Position numbers and translations under genes: made by a program. This document shows positions 29,554 through 39,729 of a stretch of DNA of 64,000 nt, in pieces. The first letter of the stretch is position 1. The number at the start of each line of letters is the position of its first letter. The DNA comes from Neobacillus fumarioli NBRC 102428 (GTDB lineage Bacteria > Bacillota > Bacilli > Bacillales > Cytobacillaceae). Location of the stretch: the NCBI RefSeq assembly GCF_001591485.1, contig NZ_BCUZ01000001.1:47405-111404 (forward strand), written 5' to 3'. The notes under the pieces are model-generated. The model searched no databases, was not told where the DNA came from, and saw only the letters and a program-made list of their open reading frames with translations.

Positions 29554-29919
29554 TTACAACGGATTCGTGACACGGACTCCCTGAACGTAAATATTTACTG
29601 AATCAACGGCAAGTCCAACTGTTTGATCTAGCGTATATTTAACTTTTGATTGCACGTTATGGGCAATCTCGGAAATTTTTGTTCCATAACTGACAATAAT
29701 GTACATATCGATATGTAATTCGCTATTCTCCTGACGGACGATGACCCCTCGGGCAAAATTTTCCCGCCTTAATATTTCTGAAATACCGTCCCTTATTTGA
29801 TTCTTTGATGCCATGCCAACAATACCATAACATTCGATGGCAGCTCCTCCGGCGATGACAGCAATTACTTCATTTGAAATATCAATTTGGCCGTACTTTG
29901 TTTTTAGTTCCACAGACAT
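29554..29919 (-). CDS. yloU: Asp23/Gls24 family protein YloU
   Basis: Small envelope-stress family protein of unclear function, always paired with fakA in Bacilli. 121 residues. Seen: GQIDISNEVIAVIAGGAAIECYGIVGMASK and the alternating beta pattern LHIDMYIIVSYGTKISEIA. ATG at 29919. It is 14 bp upstream of fakA and divergent from rpmB. A TATAGT element lies about 50 bp upstream but with no good -35. Confidence 0.93.
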   Translation of the reverse strand: MSVELKTKYGQIDISNEVIAVIAGGAAIECYGIVGMASKNQIRDGISEILRRENFARGVIVRQENSELHIDMYIIVSYGTKISEIAHNVQSKVKYTLDQTVGLAVDSVNIYVQGVRVTNPL

Positions 29920-30071
29920 TTATTCCTTCCCCCTTTGGAAATATGCTCTTTGATTACAGTCATTTTACTATAGTCACCGTAATATGGAAAGTTATTCTTG
30001 TTTGATTACCAGTACAGTTACTAAAAGATAATGTGTCAAGGATTTTTTCTTGAAAGCTTTGGAAACACCTA

Positions 30072-30100
30072 TTGCAATTCAATTCTTTGTATGATAAATT
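30072..30100 (+). promoter_or_regulatory. Candidate sigma-A promoter of rpmB
   Basis: TTGCAA at 30072-30077 and TAAATT at 30095-30100 with a 17-nt spacer, giving a leader of about 100 nt. Lies in the 288-bp gap divergent from yloU. Confidence 0.5.
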
Positions 30101-30144
30101 ATAAAGGTATGTTTAGGCGCATAATAGGGCCGATCATTATTTTT

Positions 30145-30170
30145 ACAGATGAAAACATCTGTTATTCTTT
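30145..30170 (+). terminator. Hairpin with T-rich tail in the rpmB leader
   Basis: ACAGATG and CATCTGT with an AAAA loop, then TATTCTTTTTATG. It lies between the candidate promoter and rpmB and could act as an attenuator. Alternative: a weak remnant terminator. Confidence 0.4.
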
Positions 30171-30207
30171 TTATGCAAAGCTTTTAGCGGTTAAGGAGGG
30201 AAAACAT

Positions 30208-30396
30208 ATGCCACGTAAATGTGTTATAACTGGAAAGAAGACTTCATCTGGTAACTCACGTTCTCACGCTATGAACGCAAGCAAGCGTACATGGGGTGCC
30301 AACCTGCAAAAAGTGCGTATTCTTGTTGATGGGAAGCCAAAACGTGTTTGGGTTTCTGCAAGAGCGTTAAGATCTGGTAAAGTCGAAAGAGTATAA
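30208..30396 (+). CDS. rpmB: Ribosomal protein L28
   Basis: Large-subunit protein. The ATG at 30208 ([16 protein letters not shown]) follows AAGGAGGG and gives 62 residues; the frame upstream is leader. Seen: [21 protein letters not shown] and [13 protein letters not shown]. One Cys only, so this is the zinc-free form. One of two + strand genes in the window, convergent with spoVM. Confidence 0.98.
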   Translation: MPRKCVITGKKTSSGNSRSHAMNASKRTWGANLQKVRILVDGKPKRVWVSARALRSGKVERV

Positions 30397-30404
30397 TCTT
30401 TACG

Positions 30405-30433
30405 GGGCATCCTGAAAACAGGATGCCCTTTTT
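30405..30433 (+). terminator. Terminator of rpmB
   Basis: GGGCATCCTG and CAGGATGCCC arms with AAAA loop, then TTTTT. Confidence 0.92.
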
Positions 30434-30447
30434 AGCTTTGATTTTAT

Positions 30448-30487
30448 CCCGAGGAGATAGGCGCTAAGCTGGACAATTTTCGAAGTC
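30448..30487 (-). repeat. Dispersed intergenic repeat, copy 3 (head only)
   Basis: Read on the - strand: GACTTCGAAAATTGTCCAGC, then TTAGCGCCTATCTCCTCGGG. The first 20 bases match copy 2 at 19 positions. The tail part is missing. It lies between the convergent rpmB and spoVM terminators. Confidence 0.6.
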
Positions 30488-30508
30488 GTACTACTTATTT
30501 TTAAATGA

Positions 30509-30531
30509 AAAGCACCCATTGTGGGTGCTTT
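30509..30531 (-). terminator. Terminator of spoVM
   Basis: AAAGCACCCA and TGGGTGCTTT arms with a 3-nt loop, followed on the - strand by TCATTTAAAAA. Confidence 0.8.
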
Positions 30532-30573
30532 ATGTTTATGATAAGGTATTTTGGATTTCAAATATTTATGTTT

Positions 30574-30657
30574 CTATTCGTTTTTCTTAAACACACCAAT
30601 CATTGCCCGGACAATCCCGCCTAAAAATTTTGGCAGCTTAATTGTATAAAATTTCAT
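30574..30657 (-). CDS. spoVM: Stage V sporulation protein M
   Basis: Amphipathic helix that recognises the convex forespore membrane and anchors SpoIVA in coat and cortex assembly. The ATG at 30657 (MKFYTIKLPKFLGGIVRAMI begins it) has GAGGAGGG at ideal spacing and gives 27 residues. It keeps the Pro9 kink and the hydrophobic/basic pattern of the 26-residue B. subtilis peptide. The frame upstream to 30759 has no such site. A GAATAAT about 60 bp upstream could be a sigma-E -35, but I see no convincing -10. Confidence 0.95.
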   Translation of the reverse strand: MKFYTIKLPKFLGGIVRAMIGVFKKNE

Positions 30658-30761
30658 ACTGTCCCTCCTCACAAATCTCACGTCTCGCTTCTCTCTTGTC
30701 ACGATTTTCGTACGCCTTACCATATTATTCAAACGAACGAAATCAGTACCTTCAAGCAAGC

Positions 30762-31412
30762 CTATTCATCACGGCTTCTTATCACTATTAATATGCCTTC
30801 GGAAAATGAAAAAGTACCATAATCATTGATAAGTTCATTACTTATACATAATGTTGAACCGAGAGAAATATGACGGTTTTTCAAAGGATATTTAAACCCT
30901 TCGAGGGTGAGATTTGAAACATGTTGAGTTAACGGGACAAAAGATATGTAAGTTTCGCTTTTCTTTTTCTTTAGTTTATGGACTCCCGGCCCTGCCAAAA
31001 ACACCGTATTAAAACGGTCAATAAGGTAAATGTCTGCAGGGTGATTTGTCTGAAGCGGGGGATATAATAGCTGAACATTGGCTAACATATGATCCATTCT
31101 TCCCCCGGTTGCCCCAAAGAGCCGGATGGCCTCGGGGTTTTGGGCCAAAGCCCAGTTTAATGCCAATTCCATATCTGTTTCATTCTTTTCCGGCTTATAC
31201 CGCTTCATTTCTGCAACAGTATTTTCAATCAATGTGAATTCTTCCGGTGAAACAGAATCAAAATCACCAAAGGCAATTTTGGGTGTAATCCCTCTGTTTA
31301 ACAGGTGAAAAACACCGCGATCAGTACCGGCCCATATAACGTTTTCTTCATTATAATCATGTAAATCAGGCAAAAGATGTTCCGGGCCGCCTCCAAGTAT
31401 ATTAATAATCAT
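30762..31412 (-). CDS. thiN: Thiamine pyrophosphokinase
   Basis: Converts thiamine to thiamine diphosphate. 216 residues. Seen: IWAGTDRGVFHLL, KIAFGDFDSVSPEE, EKNETDMELALNWA and the GATGGRMDHMLANV motif of the catalytic domain, then a smaller beta-rich thiamine-binding domain. Between rpe and spoVM, as in B. subtilis (yloS). Confidence 0.95.
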   Translation of the reverse strand: MIINILGGGPEHLLPDLHDYNEENVIWAGTDRGVFHLLNRGITPKIAFGDFDSVSPEEFTLIENTVAEMKRYKPEKNETDMELALNWALAQNPEAIRLFGATGGRMDHMLANVQLLYPPLQTNHPADIYLIDRFNTVFLAGPGVHKLKKKKSETYISFVPLTQHVSNLTLEGFKYPLKNRHISLGSTLCISNELINDYGTFSFSEGILIVIRSRDE

Positions 31413-31436
31413 AATAATGACTCCTTTAATAGTTAA

Positions 31437-31459
31437 AAAGCCGGTGTTGAGCCGGCTTT
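31437..31459 (-). terminator. Terminator between rpe and thiN
   Basis: AAAGCCGG and CCGGCTTT arms with a 7-nt loop, followed on the - strand by TTAACTATT. Probably the end of the long coaBC-to-rpe transcription unit. Confidence 0.8.
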
Positions 31460-31464
31460 CCTAA

Positions 31465-32109
31465 TTATCCCCTTATGGTTGAAATGGCTTTTTCATAATC
31501 CTCTGTATCATAAATCGCTGACCCTGCTACAAGGACGTTTGCGCCGGCTTCAATGCATTTTCTTGCTGTTTCGGAATTGACACCGCCGTCTACTTCGATT
31601 TCGATGGATGCCCCTTTTTCGTCAGCCATTTGTTTTACTTGTCTAATTTTATTGAGAACTTCCGGAATGAATTTTTGTCCGCCAAATCCAGGATTGACCG
31701 ACATTAGTAATACTAAATCAACATCCTTGATGATATGCTGGATTGTATCGACTGGTGTAGCCGGATTTAATACCACTCCGGCCTTCACCCCTAATGATTT
31801 TATTTTTTGAATGGTACGGTGAAGATGTCTATCAGCTTCGACATGGACTGTTAAATAGTCTGCCCCTGCCTTTGCAAAGGCTTCAATATATTGGATGGGA
31901 TTTTCGATCATTAAATGCACATCAAGCGGAAGCTTTGTAATGGGACGAATGGCCGATACAATCAATGGGCCAATCGTGATATTGGGCACGAAATGGCCAT
32001 CCATCACATCTACATGAATGTAATCGGCTCCTGCTTTTTCAACTGCTAAAATTTCTTCCCCTAATTTTGAAAAATCAGCGGAAAGAATGGATGGTGCTAT
32101 TTTTACCAT
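31465..32109 (-). CDS. rpe: Ribulose-phosphate 3-epimerase
   Basis: Interconverts ribulose-5-P and xylulose-5-P in the pentose phosphate pathway. 214 residues, TIM barrel. Seen: [54 protein letters not shown] and EVDGGVN, which carry the metal and catalytic residues. 2 bp after rsgA. Confidence 0.98.
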   Translation of the reverse strand: MVKIAPSILSADFSKLGEEILAVEKAGADYIHVDVMDGHFVPNITIGPLIVSAIRPITKLPLDVHLMIENPIQYIEAFAKAGADYLTVHVEADRHLHRTIQKIKSLGVKAGVVLNPATPVDTIQHIIKDVDLVLLMSVNPGFGGQKFIPEVLNKIRQVKQMADEKGASIEIEVDGGVNSETARKCIEAGANVLVAGSAIYDTEDYEKAISTIRG

Positions 32110-32111
32110 AG

Positions 32112-32993
32112 TTAATACCTCGGCTTTCGATCTTTAATTTCCTTTAGAAAATCCAGATAATGTTCATAACGATATGTTGGAATATACCCCGACTCTACTG
32201 CTTGCTTGACCCCGCATTTTGGTTCACTAAGGTGCAGGCAGCCGCGAAATTTACAATGTTCACTCGCCTGCTCGAGTTCGGGAAAACAAGAAGTTAACTC
32301 ATCTGCTTCAATATCGGTGAAGTCCAAAGAGCTGAACCCAGGTGTATCTGCAACAAGGCCATTGCCAATTCTGATTAATTCAACATGTCTCGTCGTATGC
32401 CTGCCCCGCCCTAAATGAGAGGAAATATCATTTGTTTTTAAGTCAAGATCCGGTCTTAATACATTTAATAATGAAGATTTTCCTACACCCGACTGGCCCG
32501 CAACGACTGATATTTTATCTTCAATATGGGGATACAATTGTTCAATCCCTTTTTCCGTTTCGGATGATGTCAAAATGACTTCATAACCTGCCGATTTGTA
32601 ATCATGGACATATTTGGAAATCATCTGCTGCTTATTATCATCTGTTAAATCCATCTTGGTGATACAAATAAGTGGTTTAATATGATTGTATTCGACTAAG
32701 ACAAGAAAACGATCCAATAATACGGGACTAAAATCAGGCTCGACCGCGGAAAAAACGAGAATAGCCTGATCTACATTCGCAATCGGCGGGCGGACTAATT
32801 CGTTTTTCCGCTGTTTCACTTCTAAAATATAACCTTCTGAATCATTTTCTGCTTGAAAAACAACTTCATCACCAACTAAAGGAGTGATTTTATTTTTCCG
32901 GAACACCCCTCTGCCGCGGCACTGGATTAAATCATCATCGTGCAACACATAGTAAAAACCGCTTAACGCTTTCACAATTTTCCCTTCAGGCAT
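32112..32993 (-). CDS. rsgA: Ribosome small-subunit GTPase RsgA (CpgA)
   Basis: Circularly permuted GTPase acting in late 30S assembly. 293 residues. Seen: N-terminal OB fold, permuted G4 CITKMDL, G1 [16 protein letters not shown]3 [10 protein letters not shown], and a C-terminal zinc site with [19 protein letters not shown]. In Bacillus the protein is linked to PrkC signalling, and it follows prkC here. Confidence 0.97.
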   Translation of the reverse strand: MPEGKIVKALSGFYYVLHDDDLIQCRGRGVFRKNKITPLVGDEVVFQAENDSEGYILEVKQRKNELVRPPIANVDQAILVFSAVEPDFSPVLLDRFLVLVEYNHIKPLICITKMDLTDDNKQQMISKYVHDYKSAGYEVILTSSETEKGIEQLYPHIEDKISVVAGQSGVGKSSLLNVLRPDLDLKTNDISSHLGRGRHTTRHVELIRIGNGLVADTPGFSSLDFTDIEADELTSCFPELEQASEHCKFRGCLHLSEPKCGVKQAVESGYIPTYRYEHYLDFLKEIKDRKPRY

Positions 32994-33050
32994 AGCAGCA
33001 CTCCTTGCTTTTGTTACTTACAGCACAGTTTTGAAATTAATTCCAAAACT

Positions 33051-35030
33051 TTATTGGGCATCGTTATAATTAATAACCTCATCGATAATAACCTTACTAT
33101 CACGAATAACTTTATATCCGGCCTTCCCACCGTACGGGATACTTAATTCAATAGACACTGTTTTGTTTCCTGTAATATCAAATGTTTGTGCAGGTTCTGT
33201 CATACTGTGATTCATATCTTCAATGTAAATCTGAACCTGCTGCTTCTGTCCCGGTTCACCAGGAACTGGCGGATCATAAGGAATCGTAATTTCTTTTGTT
33301 ACATTTTTTGGCGGTTTTACCTCTTTCCCCTTGGATATGACTACGGTTACCTTGTCACCTTTATTCAATTGTGTACCCGGTGCCGGTTTTTGGGACAACA
33401 CCATTCCAGCCGGAATATTATCATCATATTTTTCTTGCGAGGCATCTAATGTGAGACCTACTAACGAAGCATAGTCTTGGGCCCCTTTTAAATTGTATTG
33501 TGTTAAATCCTTTAAAGTAATTTTTTCAGGTCCTTTACTAACTTTAAACTCTAAAATAGTGTCTTCAGGAACCACTTTCTTTCCTCCGGGAGGATTTTGT
33601 CCGATAATTGTTCCTGGATCACTGTCATCATTTTCTTCAACTTTTTTGATTTCTTTAAAATTTTGATCGTCTAATAAGCGCAGGACATCATCATACTGGC
33701 GGCCAGTGTAGTCAGATAATTCATATTTTTCCTTCCCTGAACTGATATATAGATTTATTTTTGTATTCTCCTTAACGGTACTACCCGCTTCTGGATCCGT
33801 TCTAATGACCTTGCCTTTTTTGATGACTTCATCAGGAAAAGCTATTTTCTTATTGACACCAATTCCATTTGCTTTCAGAATTGAAATTGCCTTATCCGCG
33901 TTCATACCCGTTACATCGGGAATTTTAATATCTTTGGCTGACATCATTCCCGGTAAAACCACAACGGCTAATACACCAAGTAGGACAAGAATAAGAAAGG
34001 TTGAGATTAGAAAGATCGGCCATTTTTTTCGCTTATTCTTGATTGGTTGATCTTTTGGTTCTAAATTCTTTTCATTGATTGATATTTTTTCCTGATGATG
34101 CACCAAGGTTTCATCGAAATTTTCCGATGTTTGATCATTTGTTATGACTGGTATTGCCTTTGTCACTTCGTCATCAACCGGAAGGACAAACTTGGGCTCA
34201 TCCATTCTTTCCGGGTCAAGTGCTGTGCTTAAATCCTCCGCCATTTCTTCTACATTGTTATACCGATGAAACGGATCCTTTGCCGTTGCTTTTAATACGA
34301 TATTTTCTACACTTTGCGGTATATTAGGATTCCATCGCTTTACAGATGGTGTTTCCGATTGAAGGTGTTTTAAGGCAATTGAAACAGCAGATTCACCAGA
34401 AAAAGGGAGTCTTCCGGTTAATAACTCAAACATCACAATTCCAAGGGAATAAATATCAGATTTTACATTTGCCATACCACCGCGCGCCTGCTCAGGTGAC
34501 AGATAATGAACAGATCCTAAAACGGAATTTGTCTGGGTAATACTCGTTGCACTTAAAGCCATGGCAATTCCGAAGTCTGTTATTTTAACATTGCCATTTT
34601 GATCTACTAAAATATTTTGCGGCTTAATATCGCGATGAATAATATGATTTTGATGGGCATGGGATATCGCTGAAGCGAGCTGTGACATAATCCGAACAGC
34701 ATCTTCTACCCTGAGTGGGGAATTTTGTTGTATGTATTGTTTTAATGTTTGCCCATCAACATATTCCATGACAATATAATATAGGTCATCTTCTTCTCCA
34801 ACATCGTAAATTTCAACAATATTTGGATGAGCAAGACTTGTCGCTGATTGTGCTTCTCTATGAAATCTTCGGATAAATTCTTCATCATTTGCAAAATCAA
34901 GGCGTAGCATCTTTACGGCAACATCACGGTCAAGAATGATATCATGAGCCAGGTAGACATTTGCCATACCGCCGCCGCCAATAATATTGAGGATTTTATA
35001 GCGGCCGCTCAATCTTTTACCGATTATCAT
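33051..35030 (-). CDS. prkC: PASTA-domain serine/threonine kinase PrkC
   Basis: Membrane kinase sensing muropeptides or lipid II; in Bacillus it promotes spore germination and phosphorylates translation factors. 659 residues. Seen: ATP loop GGGGMANVY with Lys40, catalytic HRDIKPQN (Asp134), TDFGIA, activation-loop threonines, one membrane span at about 337-360, three extracellular PASTA repeats and an Ig-like C-terminal domain. Same architecture as B. subtilis. Its ATG directly follows the stop of its phosphatase prpC. Confidence 0.97.
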   Translation of the reverse strand: MIIGKRLSGRYKILNIIGGGGMANVYLAHDIILDRDVAVKMLRLDFANDEEFIRRFHREAQSATSLAHPNIVEIYDVGEEDDLYYIVMEYVDGQTLKQYIQQNSPLRVEDAVRIMSQLASAISHAHQNHIIHRDIKPQNILVDQNGNVKITDFGIAMALSATSITQTNSVLGSVHYLSPEQARGGMANVKSDIYSLGIVMFELLTGRLPFSGESAVSIALKHLQSETPSVKRWNPNIPQSVENIVLKATAKDPFHRYNNVEEMAEDLSTALDPERMDEPKFVLPVDDEVTKAIPVITNDQTSENFDETLVHHQEKISINEKNLEPKDQPIKNKRKKWPIFLISTFLILVLLGVLAVVVLPGMMSAKDIKIPDVTGMNADKAISILKANGIGVNKKIAFPDEVIKKGKVIRTDPEAGSTVKENTKINLYISSGKEKYELSDYTGRQYDDVLRLLDDQNFKEIKKVEENDDSDPGTIIGQNPPGGKKVVPEDTILEFKVSKGPEKITLKDLTQYNLKGAQDYASLVGLTLDASQEKYDDNIPAGMVLSQKPAPGTQLNKGDKVTVVISKGKEVKPPKNVTKEITIPYDPPVPGEPGQKQQVQIYIEDMNHSMTEPAQTFDITGNKTVSIELSIPYGGKAGYKVIRDSKVIIDEVINYNDAQ

Positions 35031-35783
35031 TTATTGATCACCCTTGCTGTTTCCAGAGAACTCGACAATAGCCAGTGTTATATTATCTTCTCCGCCATAT
35101 TCGTTTGCTAGTTGTATAAGAGTGCTTGCTTTTTCGTTTAAATCCGTATCATTACCAAGAATATCAGCCATTTCATTTTCACTGACCTTATTTGACAAGC
35201 CGTCTGAACACAATAGAAGAATATCTCCTTCTTCAAAAGTGATCGTTTTAATATCCATTTCTACTATTCTTTCCGTTCCTAAAGCCCTTAGTAATACATT
35301 CTTGCGTGGGTGATGCTCGGCATCCTCTTTTGAAATCTGCCCTGTTTTGACCAGTTCATTCACAAGTGAATGATCCTCGGTTATTTGCGTAAAACCGGAT
35401 TCATTTAAAATATAACCACGGCTGTCACCGATATGAGCCATCGTTAGAAAACTGTCAGTCGCAATAGCGGCAACAATGGTAGTTCCCATTCCATCGCATT
35501 CTAAATGATTTGCCGCATGATCAAACAGCATTCCATTCACCTTTGATATTTGTTCCATCAACCATTTCTCGGCGTCACCGGCAGTTGTAATTCCTTTGGA
35601 AGCTTCCCATTCCTGCTTTAATTGTGATAATGTCATTTCGCTGGCAACATCACCTGCACGATGTCCGCCCATGCCGTCGGCTACGACGGCAAGACGGTTT
35701 CCATCCAGATTAATAAAGACGCCGCCAGCATCCTCATTATGTGGACGCACTTTGCCTTGGTCTGTTTGAAAAACAGCCTTCAT
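35031..35783 (-). CDS. prpC: PP2C-type serine/threonine phosphatase PrpC
   Basis: Metal-dependent phosphatase opposing PrkC. 250 residues. Seen: HNEDAGGVF, VVADGMGGHRAGDVAS, AHIGDSRGYI, LLLCSDGLSNKV and GGEDNITLAIV, carrying the metal-binding aspartates. Abuts prkC with no intergenic base and follows rlmN at 4 bp. Confidence 0.97.
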   Translation of the reverse strand: MKAVFQTDQGKVRPHNEDAGGVFINLDGNRLAVVADGMGGHRAGDVASEMTLSQLKQEWEASKGITTAGDAEKWLMEQISKVNGMLFDHAANHLECDGMGTTIVAAIATDSFLTMAHIGDSRGYILNESGFTQITEDHSLVNELVKTGQISKEDAEHHPRKNVLLRALGTERIVEMDIKTITFEEGDILLLCSDGLSNKVSENEMADILGNDTDLNEKASTLIQLANEYGGEDNITLAIVEFSGNSKGDQ

Positions 35784-35787
35784 ATCT

Positions 35788-36876
35788 TCACCTCGTCTCC
35801 TCTTTTCTTTCCTTTGCGCGAAGCTGGCCGCAGGCCGCAGCGATATCAGATCCTTGCTCTCGGCGAATGGTCACATTAATCCCGCGGTCTTTAAGGGTAC
35901 GTTCAAATGCGAAAATCTTATCTCTTGGAGTACGTACATAGTCTCTTTCAGGTACATAATTAACGGGAATCAAGTTAACATGGCATTTCAGCCCTTTAAT
36001 CAGTTTAGCCAATTCCTCGGCATGTTCGATAGAATCATTTACGCCGCCAAACAAACCATATTCAAAACTGACACGCCGTCCGGTTTTATCGATATAATAC
36101 CTTACAGCTTTCATCAAGTCATCAAGTTTAAAAGCCTTATTAATGGGCATTAACTTTGATCTTAATTCAGTATTAGGTGCATGCAGTGAAATAGCGAAAT
36201 TAATTTGCATATTCTCATCCGCGAACTTGTAGATCTTTGGAATAATCCCGCTTGTGGAAACAGTTATATGCCTGGCTCCAATATTAAGTCCCTTATCGTG
36301 ATTGATAATTTTCAAAAATGAGAGCATATTATTATAGTTATCAAACGGCTCCCCAATCCCCATAATAACCACTGAACTGACACGCTCATTCGTTTCGTCA
36401 AGCACCTTTTGCACTTTTACAACCTGTGCAACAATCTCACCGGCTTCTAAATGTCTTTTCAAACCACCTAGTGTGGAAGCACAAAAGGTACAGCCTATTC
36501 TACAGCCAACCTGTGTCGTTACGCAAATGGAGTTGCCGTAATCATGGCGCATCAACACGGTTTCAATCGAGTAGCCGTCATGCAGTTCAAATAGAAATTT
36601 AATCGTTCCATCTGCAGATGTTTGCTGCACTACTGTTTTTAACGTAGTAATTGTAAAATATTGTGCAAGCTTGTCACGCAGTGCTTTTGAAAGATTGCTC
36701 ATATCTTCGAAAGAGATGACCCTCTTCTTATAAAGCCAATCATAAATTTGTTCGGCACGAAATGGCTTTTCCCCGTTCTCTTCAAGCCAATTCTTTAATT
36801 CTTGAAGTTCCAATGAATAAATTGATTTCTTATTTTCCAATTCTTCAGCTGTCTTTACCCGATTTGTCTGTTCCAA
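35788..36876 (-). CDS. rlmN: RlmN, 23S rRNA/tRNA A2503 methyltransferase
   Basis: Radical SAM enzyme making 2-methyladenosine at 23S A2503 and tRNA A37. 362 residues. Seen: N-terminal accessory domain, the CX3CX2C cluster at Cys125/129/132 in [22 protein letters not shown], and a late Cys near residue 350 (AAACGQLR) that acts in methyl transfer. Confidence 0.97.
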   Translation of the reverse strand: MEQTNRVKTAEELENKKSIYSLELQELKNWLEENGEKPFRAEQIYDWLYKKRVISFEDMSNLSKALRDKLAQYFTITTLKTVVQQTSADGTIKFLFELHDGYSIETVLMRHDYGNSICVTTQVGCRIGCTFCASTLGGLKRHLEAGEIVAQVVKVQKVLDETNERVSSVVIMGIGEPFDNYNNMLSFLKIINHDKGLNIGARHITVSTSGIIPKIYKFADENMQINFAISLHAPNTELRSKLMPINKAFKLDDLMKAVRYYIDKTGRRVSFEYGLFGGVNDSIEHAEELAKLIKGLKCHVNLIPVNYVPERDYVRTPRDKIFAFERTLKDRGINVTIRREQGSDIAAACGQLRAKERKEETR

Positions 36877-36881
36877 CTACT

Positions 36882-38231
36882 CTACACCTTCTTCTTTCTT
36901 AAAACTGCAATATAGAACCCATCCGAGCCAAAATCCTGCGGGAAGATTTGCAAATCGCTGCTTGTAATCAATGGCTGTATGGCTTCCGGCATTCGCTTCT
37001 TAAAATCGACATCCTCTTCAAAATCCGGATGATTTTGCAAAAAAGCCTTAACTGTTTCCTCATTTTCTTGTTTATCTACGGTACATGTACTATAGACAAG
37101 GATACCGCCTTTTTTGACTAACGGAGCAACGGCTTGAAGCAGATTTTGCTGCACAATGCTTAATTGCTCAATATCATGCTCCTTCTTTGTGTATTTTATA
37201 TCCGGTTTTCTTCTCATCACTCCAAGCCCTGAACAAGGGGCATCAAGCAACACTCTATCAAATGATTCCTCTTCAAAACGCTCACCCGCTTTTCTTGAAT
37301 CTAAAACAAACGTTTGGATATTGTTTAATCCTAACCGGTTGGCATTGTCTTGAATTAATTTCACTTTGTGCTTATGAAGATCAAGAGATATCACTTGTCC
37401 ATTTGCATATAATTTTTCAGCAATATGCGTACTTTTCCCTCCAGGGGCAGCACAGGCATCTAAAACCGTTTCATTGCCGGTAATCCCCAATGCATAGGCA
37501 ACGAGCATCGAACTTTCATCTTGAATGGTAAGAAAGCCATTTTTGAACATTTGTGAAGAAGCCAAATTTCCTTTTAAAGAACGGATAGCTTCCGGTATAA
37601 CGGGACTCTTTTCAATTTGAAATCCTTCTTCTTCTAGGAGAAGTATAATTTCTTCACGGGAAATTCTTGCCAAATTGACACGAGCTGTTTGAAGGGGAGC
37701 CGTTAAATTAACTTCACACATTGCTTTTGTCTTTTCAAAACCGAACTGTGCAGCCCATCTTGAAACAAGCCACTTCGGGTGGCTAGTTTCAGTCGCGAGT
37801 CGTTCGATTGGATCGGTGATCGTATCCAAAGAAGGCAGTCCCTCTCGCTGGATGGACCTTAGCACAGCGTTCACAAAGCCAGAGATGCCTTTATGGCCAC
37901 GGTTTTTAGCTATTTCCACCGCTTCATGGATGGCCGCTCTGGCAGGTATTTTATCAAGGAAAATCATTTGATAAAGTGTTAGTCGAAGTAATTGCAAAAC
38001 CCAATTTTCCATCTTCTTACTTTTGTTGATAAAAGGTTTTAAGTAGAAATCAAGAAGATTTCTTCTTTGCAGTGTTCCATAGGTTAATTCAGTTAATAGC
38101 GCAATATCTTTTTGTGATAGTAAGTTTTGGTTAATCTTATTATTAAGGAGCAAATTACTGTACGATTGTTTTTTTTCAATGGCAGTAAGAATGTCCATTG
38201 CCGTTTCACGTACATTTTGTTTAAATGTCAT
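36882..38231 (-). CDS. rsmB: RsmB, 16S rRNA m5C967 methyltransferase
   Basis: 449 residues. Seen: an N-terminal NusB-like RNA-binding domain, and a Rossmann methyltransferase with VLDACAAPGGKSTHIAE, the PC motif DAPCSGLGVMRRKPDIKY and the catalytic YSTCTVDKQENEE. It starts 1 bp before the end of the fmt gap (2 bp after fmt) and is followed closely by rlmN. Confidence 0.97.
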   Translation of the reverse strand: MTFKQNVRETAMDILTAIEKKQSYSNLLLNNKINQNLLSQKDIALLTELTYGTLQRRNLLDFYLKPFINKSKKMENWVLQLLRLTLYQMIFLDKIPARAAIHEAVEIAKNRGHKGISGFVNAVLRSIQREGLPSLDTITDPIERLATETSHPKWLVSRWAAQFGFEKTKAMCEVNLTAPLQTARVNLARISREEIILLLEEEGFQIEKSPVIPEAIRSLKGNLASSQMFKNGFLTIQDESSMLVAYALGITGNETVLDACAAPGGKSTHIAEKLYANGQVISLDLHKHKVKLIQDNANRLGLNNIQTFVLDSRKAGERFEEESFDRVLLDAPCSGLGVMRRKPDIKYTKKEHDIEQLSIVQQNLLQAVAPLVKKGGILVYSTCTVDKQENEETVKAFLQNHPDFEEDVDFKKRMPEAIQPLITSSDLQIFPQDFGSDGFYIAVLRKKKV

Positions 38232-38232
38232 A

Positions 38233-39177
38233 TTAATCTCCCAATTTCATTCCTAATGTAAGTTTTGCACCGGCTCCTTGTAAAAATTGCCCGCTTGTCA
38301 TTTTCTTTTTCCCGGAAGGCTGCAGTTCAGTCACTTTGATCGCTATATCATTGCCGGTAGAGACAGTAAATCCGTCTGTTTCGATTTTTATAATGGTTCC
38401 CGGATTCTCACCTATTAAGCCTTCCCTTTTCTCAGCCTTCCAAATTTTTAACACTTGCCCTTCCAGTGTTGTATAGGCGACAGGCCATGGATTTAAACCA
38501 CGAATTTGATTATAGATTGTTTCCCCGGGCATCGTCCAATTAATCTTTTCCTGTTCCCGCTTAATATTTGGAGCAAACGTTGCTTGCCTCTCATTTTGCG
38601 GAATGGGGGTCAACTTTCCTGCCAAAAGAAGCGGCAAGGTTTCCGAGAGCAGATTCGCGCCGGCAGCGCTCAATTTATCATGAAGGGTTCCAACATTATC
38701 TTCCTCTGTAATCGGTACTTCAACTGTTGTTAAAATATCGCCGGCATCTAATTTTTCAGCCATATACATAATGGTCACACCGGTCTTTTGCTTTCCTTGG
38801 ATAATAGCATAATGGATCGGGGCTCCTCCGCGAAGCTCCGGCAAGAGTGATGCATGGACGTTAATACAGCCGTATCGAGGGGCGTCCAGCAGTTCTTTTG
38901 GCAAAATTTGTCCAAAAGCCGCTGTGACGATTAAATCTGGCTTTAAAGCAAGAATTTTACTTAATTCTTTGTCCTCTCGGATTTTTTCCGGCTGAAAAAC
39001 AGGAATGGCATGATTTAATGCTGCAGTCTTTACCGGAGGGGGAGTTAATACTTTCTTTCTACCTACTGGACGGTCCGGCTGGGTGACGACACCAATGACA
39101 TCATACCCATCTGCAATAATTTGTTTTAAAATTGGGACAGAAAAATCCGGGGTCCCCATAAAAACAATTTTCGTCAT
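38233..39177 (-). CDS. fmt: Methionyl-tRNA formyltransferase
   Basis: Formylates initiator Met-tRNA using 10-formyl-THF. 314 residues. Seen: [26 protein letters not shown], the catalytic segment [23 protein letters not shown] with its Asn/His, and C-terminal OB domain. Overlaps def by 4 bp; the pair acts at both ends of the formyl cycle. Confidence 0.98.
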   Translation of the reverse strand: MTKIVFMGTPDFSVPILKQIIADGYDVIGVVTQPDRPVGRKKVLTPPPVKTAALNHAIPVFQPEKIREDKELSKILALKPDLIVTAAFGQILPKELLDAPRYGCINVHASLLPELRGGAPIHYAIIQGKQKTGVTIMYMAEKLDAGDILTTVEVPITEEDNVGTLHDKLSAAGANLLSETLPLLLAGKLTPIPQNERQATFAPNIKREQEKINWTMPGETIYNQIRGLNPWPVAYTTLEGQVLKIWKAEKREGLIGENPGTIIKIETDGFTVSTGNDIAIKVTELQPSGKKKMTSGQFLQGAGAKLTLGMKLGD

Positions 39178-39659
39178 TCACTTTCTTCTCCTTCTAATTC
39201 CTCTTCTTCAAGATAACGTGTTACTTTAGAAGTAAACAAGATTCCATCAAGGTGATCAATCTCGTGTTGAATAGCCCGTGCGAGAAATCCTTCTGCTTCA
39301 AGCTGATATTTTCTGCCTTTCCGGTCAAATGCTTCAATTTTGACATACTCCGGTCTTGTCACTTCTCCGTACAACCCGGGAAAGCTTAAACAGCCTTCAG
39401 GCCCTGTCTGTTCCCCCTCTTGTTTTAAAATACGCGGGTTGATCATTTCGATTGTTCCCGAATCATCATCTATATCGACAACGGCGATTCTTGCATCCAG
39501 GCCGATTTGCGGTGCAGCAAGGCCGACGCCGTCAAATTCAATCATCGTATCGTACATATCATCAAGTATTCTTGCTAACTTTTTATCAAACTTTACTACT
39601 TCCTGGCACTTCCGTTCGAGAATTTCCGCCGGGTAGTAAACAATTTTCCTGATGGCCAA
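39174..39659 (-). CDS. def: Peptide deformylase, probable TTG start
   Basis: Removes formyl groups from nascent proteins. TTG at 39659 has GGAGG 7 nt upstream and gives 161 residues starting [14 protein letters not shown], matching the length of B. subtilis Def. An in-frame ATG at 39680 has no ribosome binding site. Seen: metal-site motifs [18 protein letters not shown] and QHEIDHLDG. Confidence 0.95.
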   Translation of the reverse strand: MAIRKIVYYPAEILERKCQEVVKFDKKLARILDDMYDTMIEFDGVGLAAPQIGLDARIAVVDIDDDSGTIEMINPRILKQEGEQTGPEGCLSFPGLYGEVTRPEYVKIEAFDRKGRKYQLEAEGFLARAIQHEIDHLDGILFTSKVTRYLEEEELEGEESE

Positions 39660-39729
39660 TTCATTTCCTCCAATAAGCATCTATTTAAAGATGTTCTGAT
39701 TCATTTAATACTTTACATTTTCACCCAGA

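Noticed and set aside
33027..33050. AGTTTTG/CAAAACT hairpin between prkC and rsgA
   Set aside because: Weak AT-rich stem without a T run; not enough for a terminator call.
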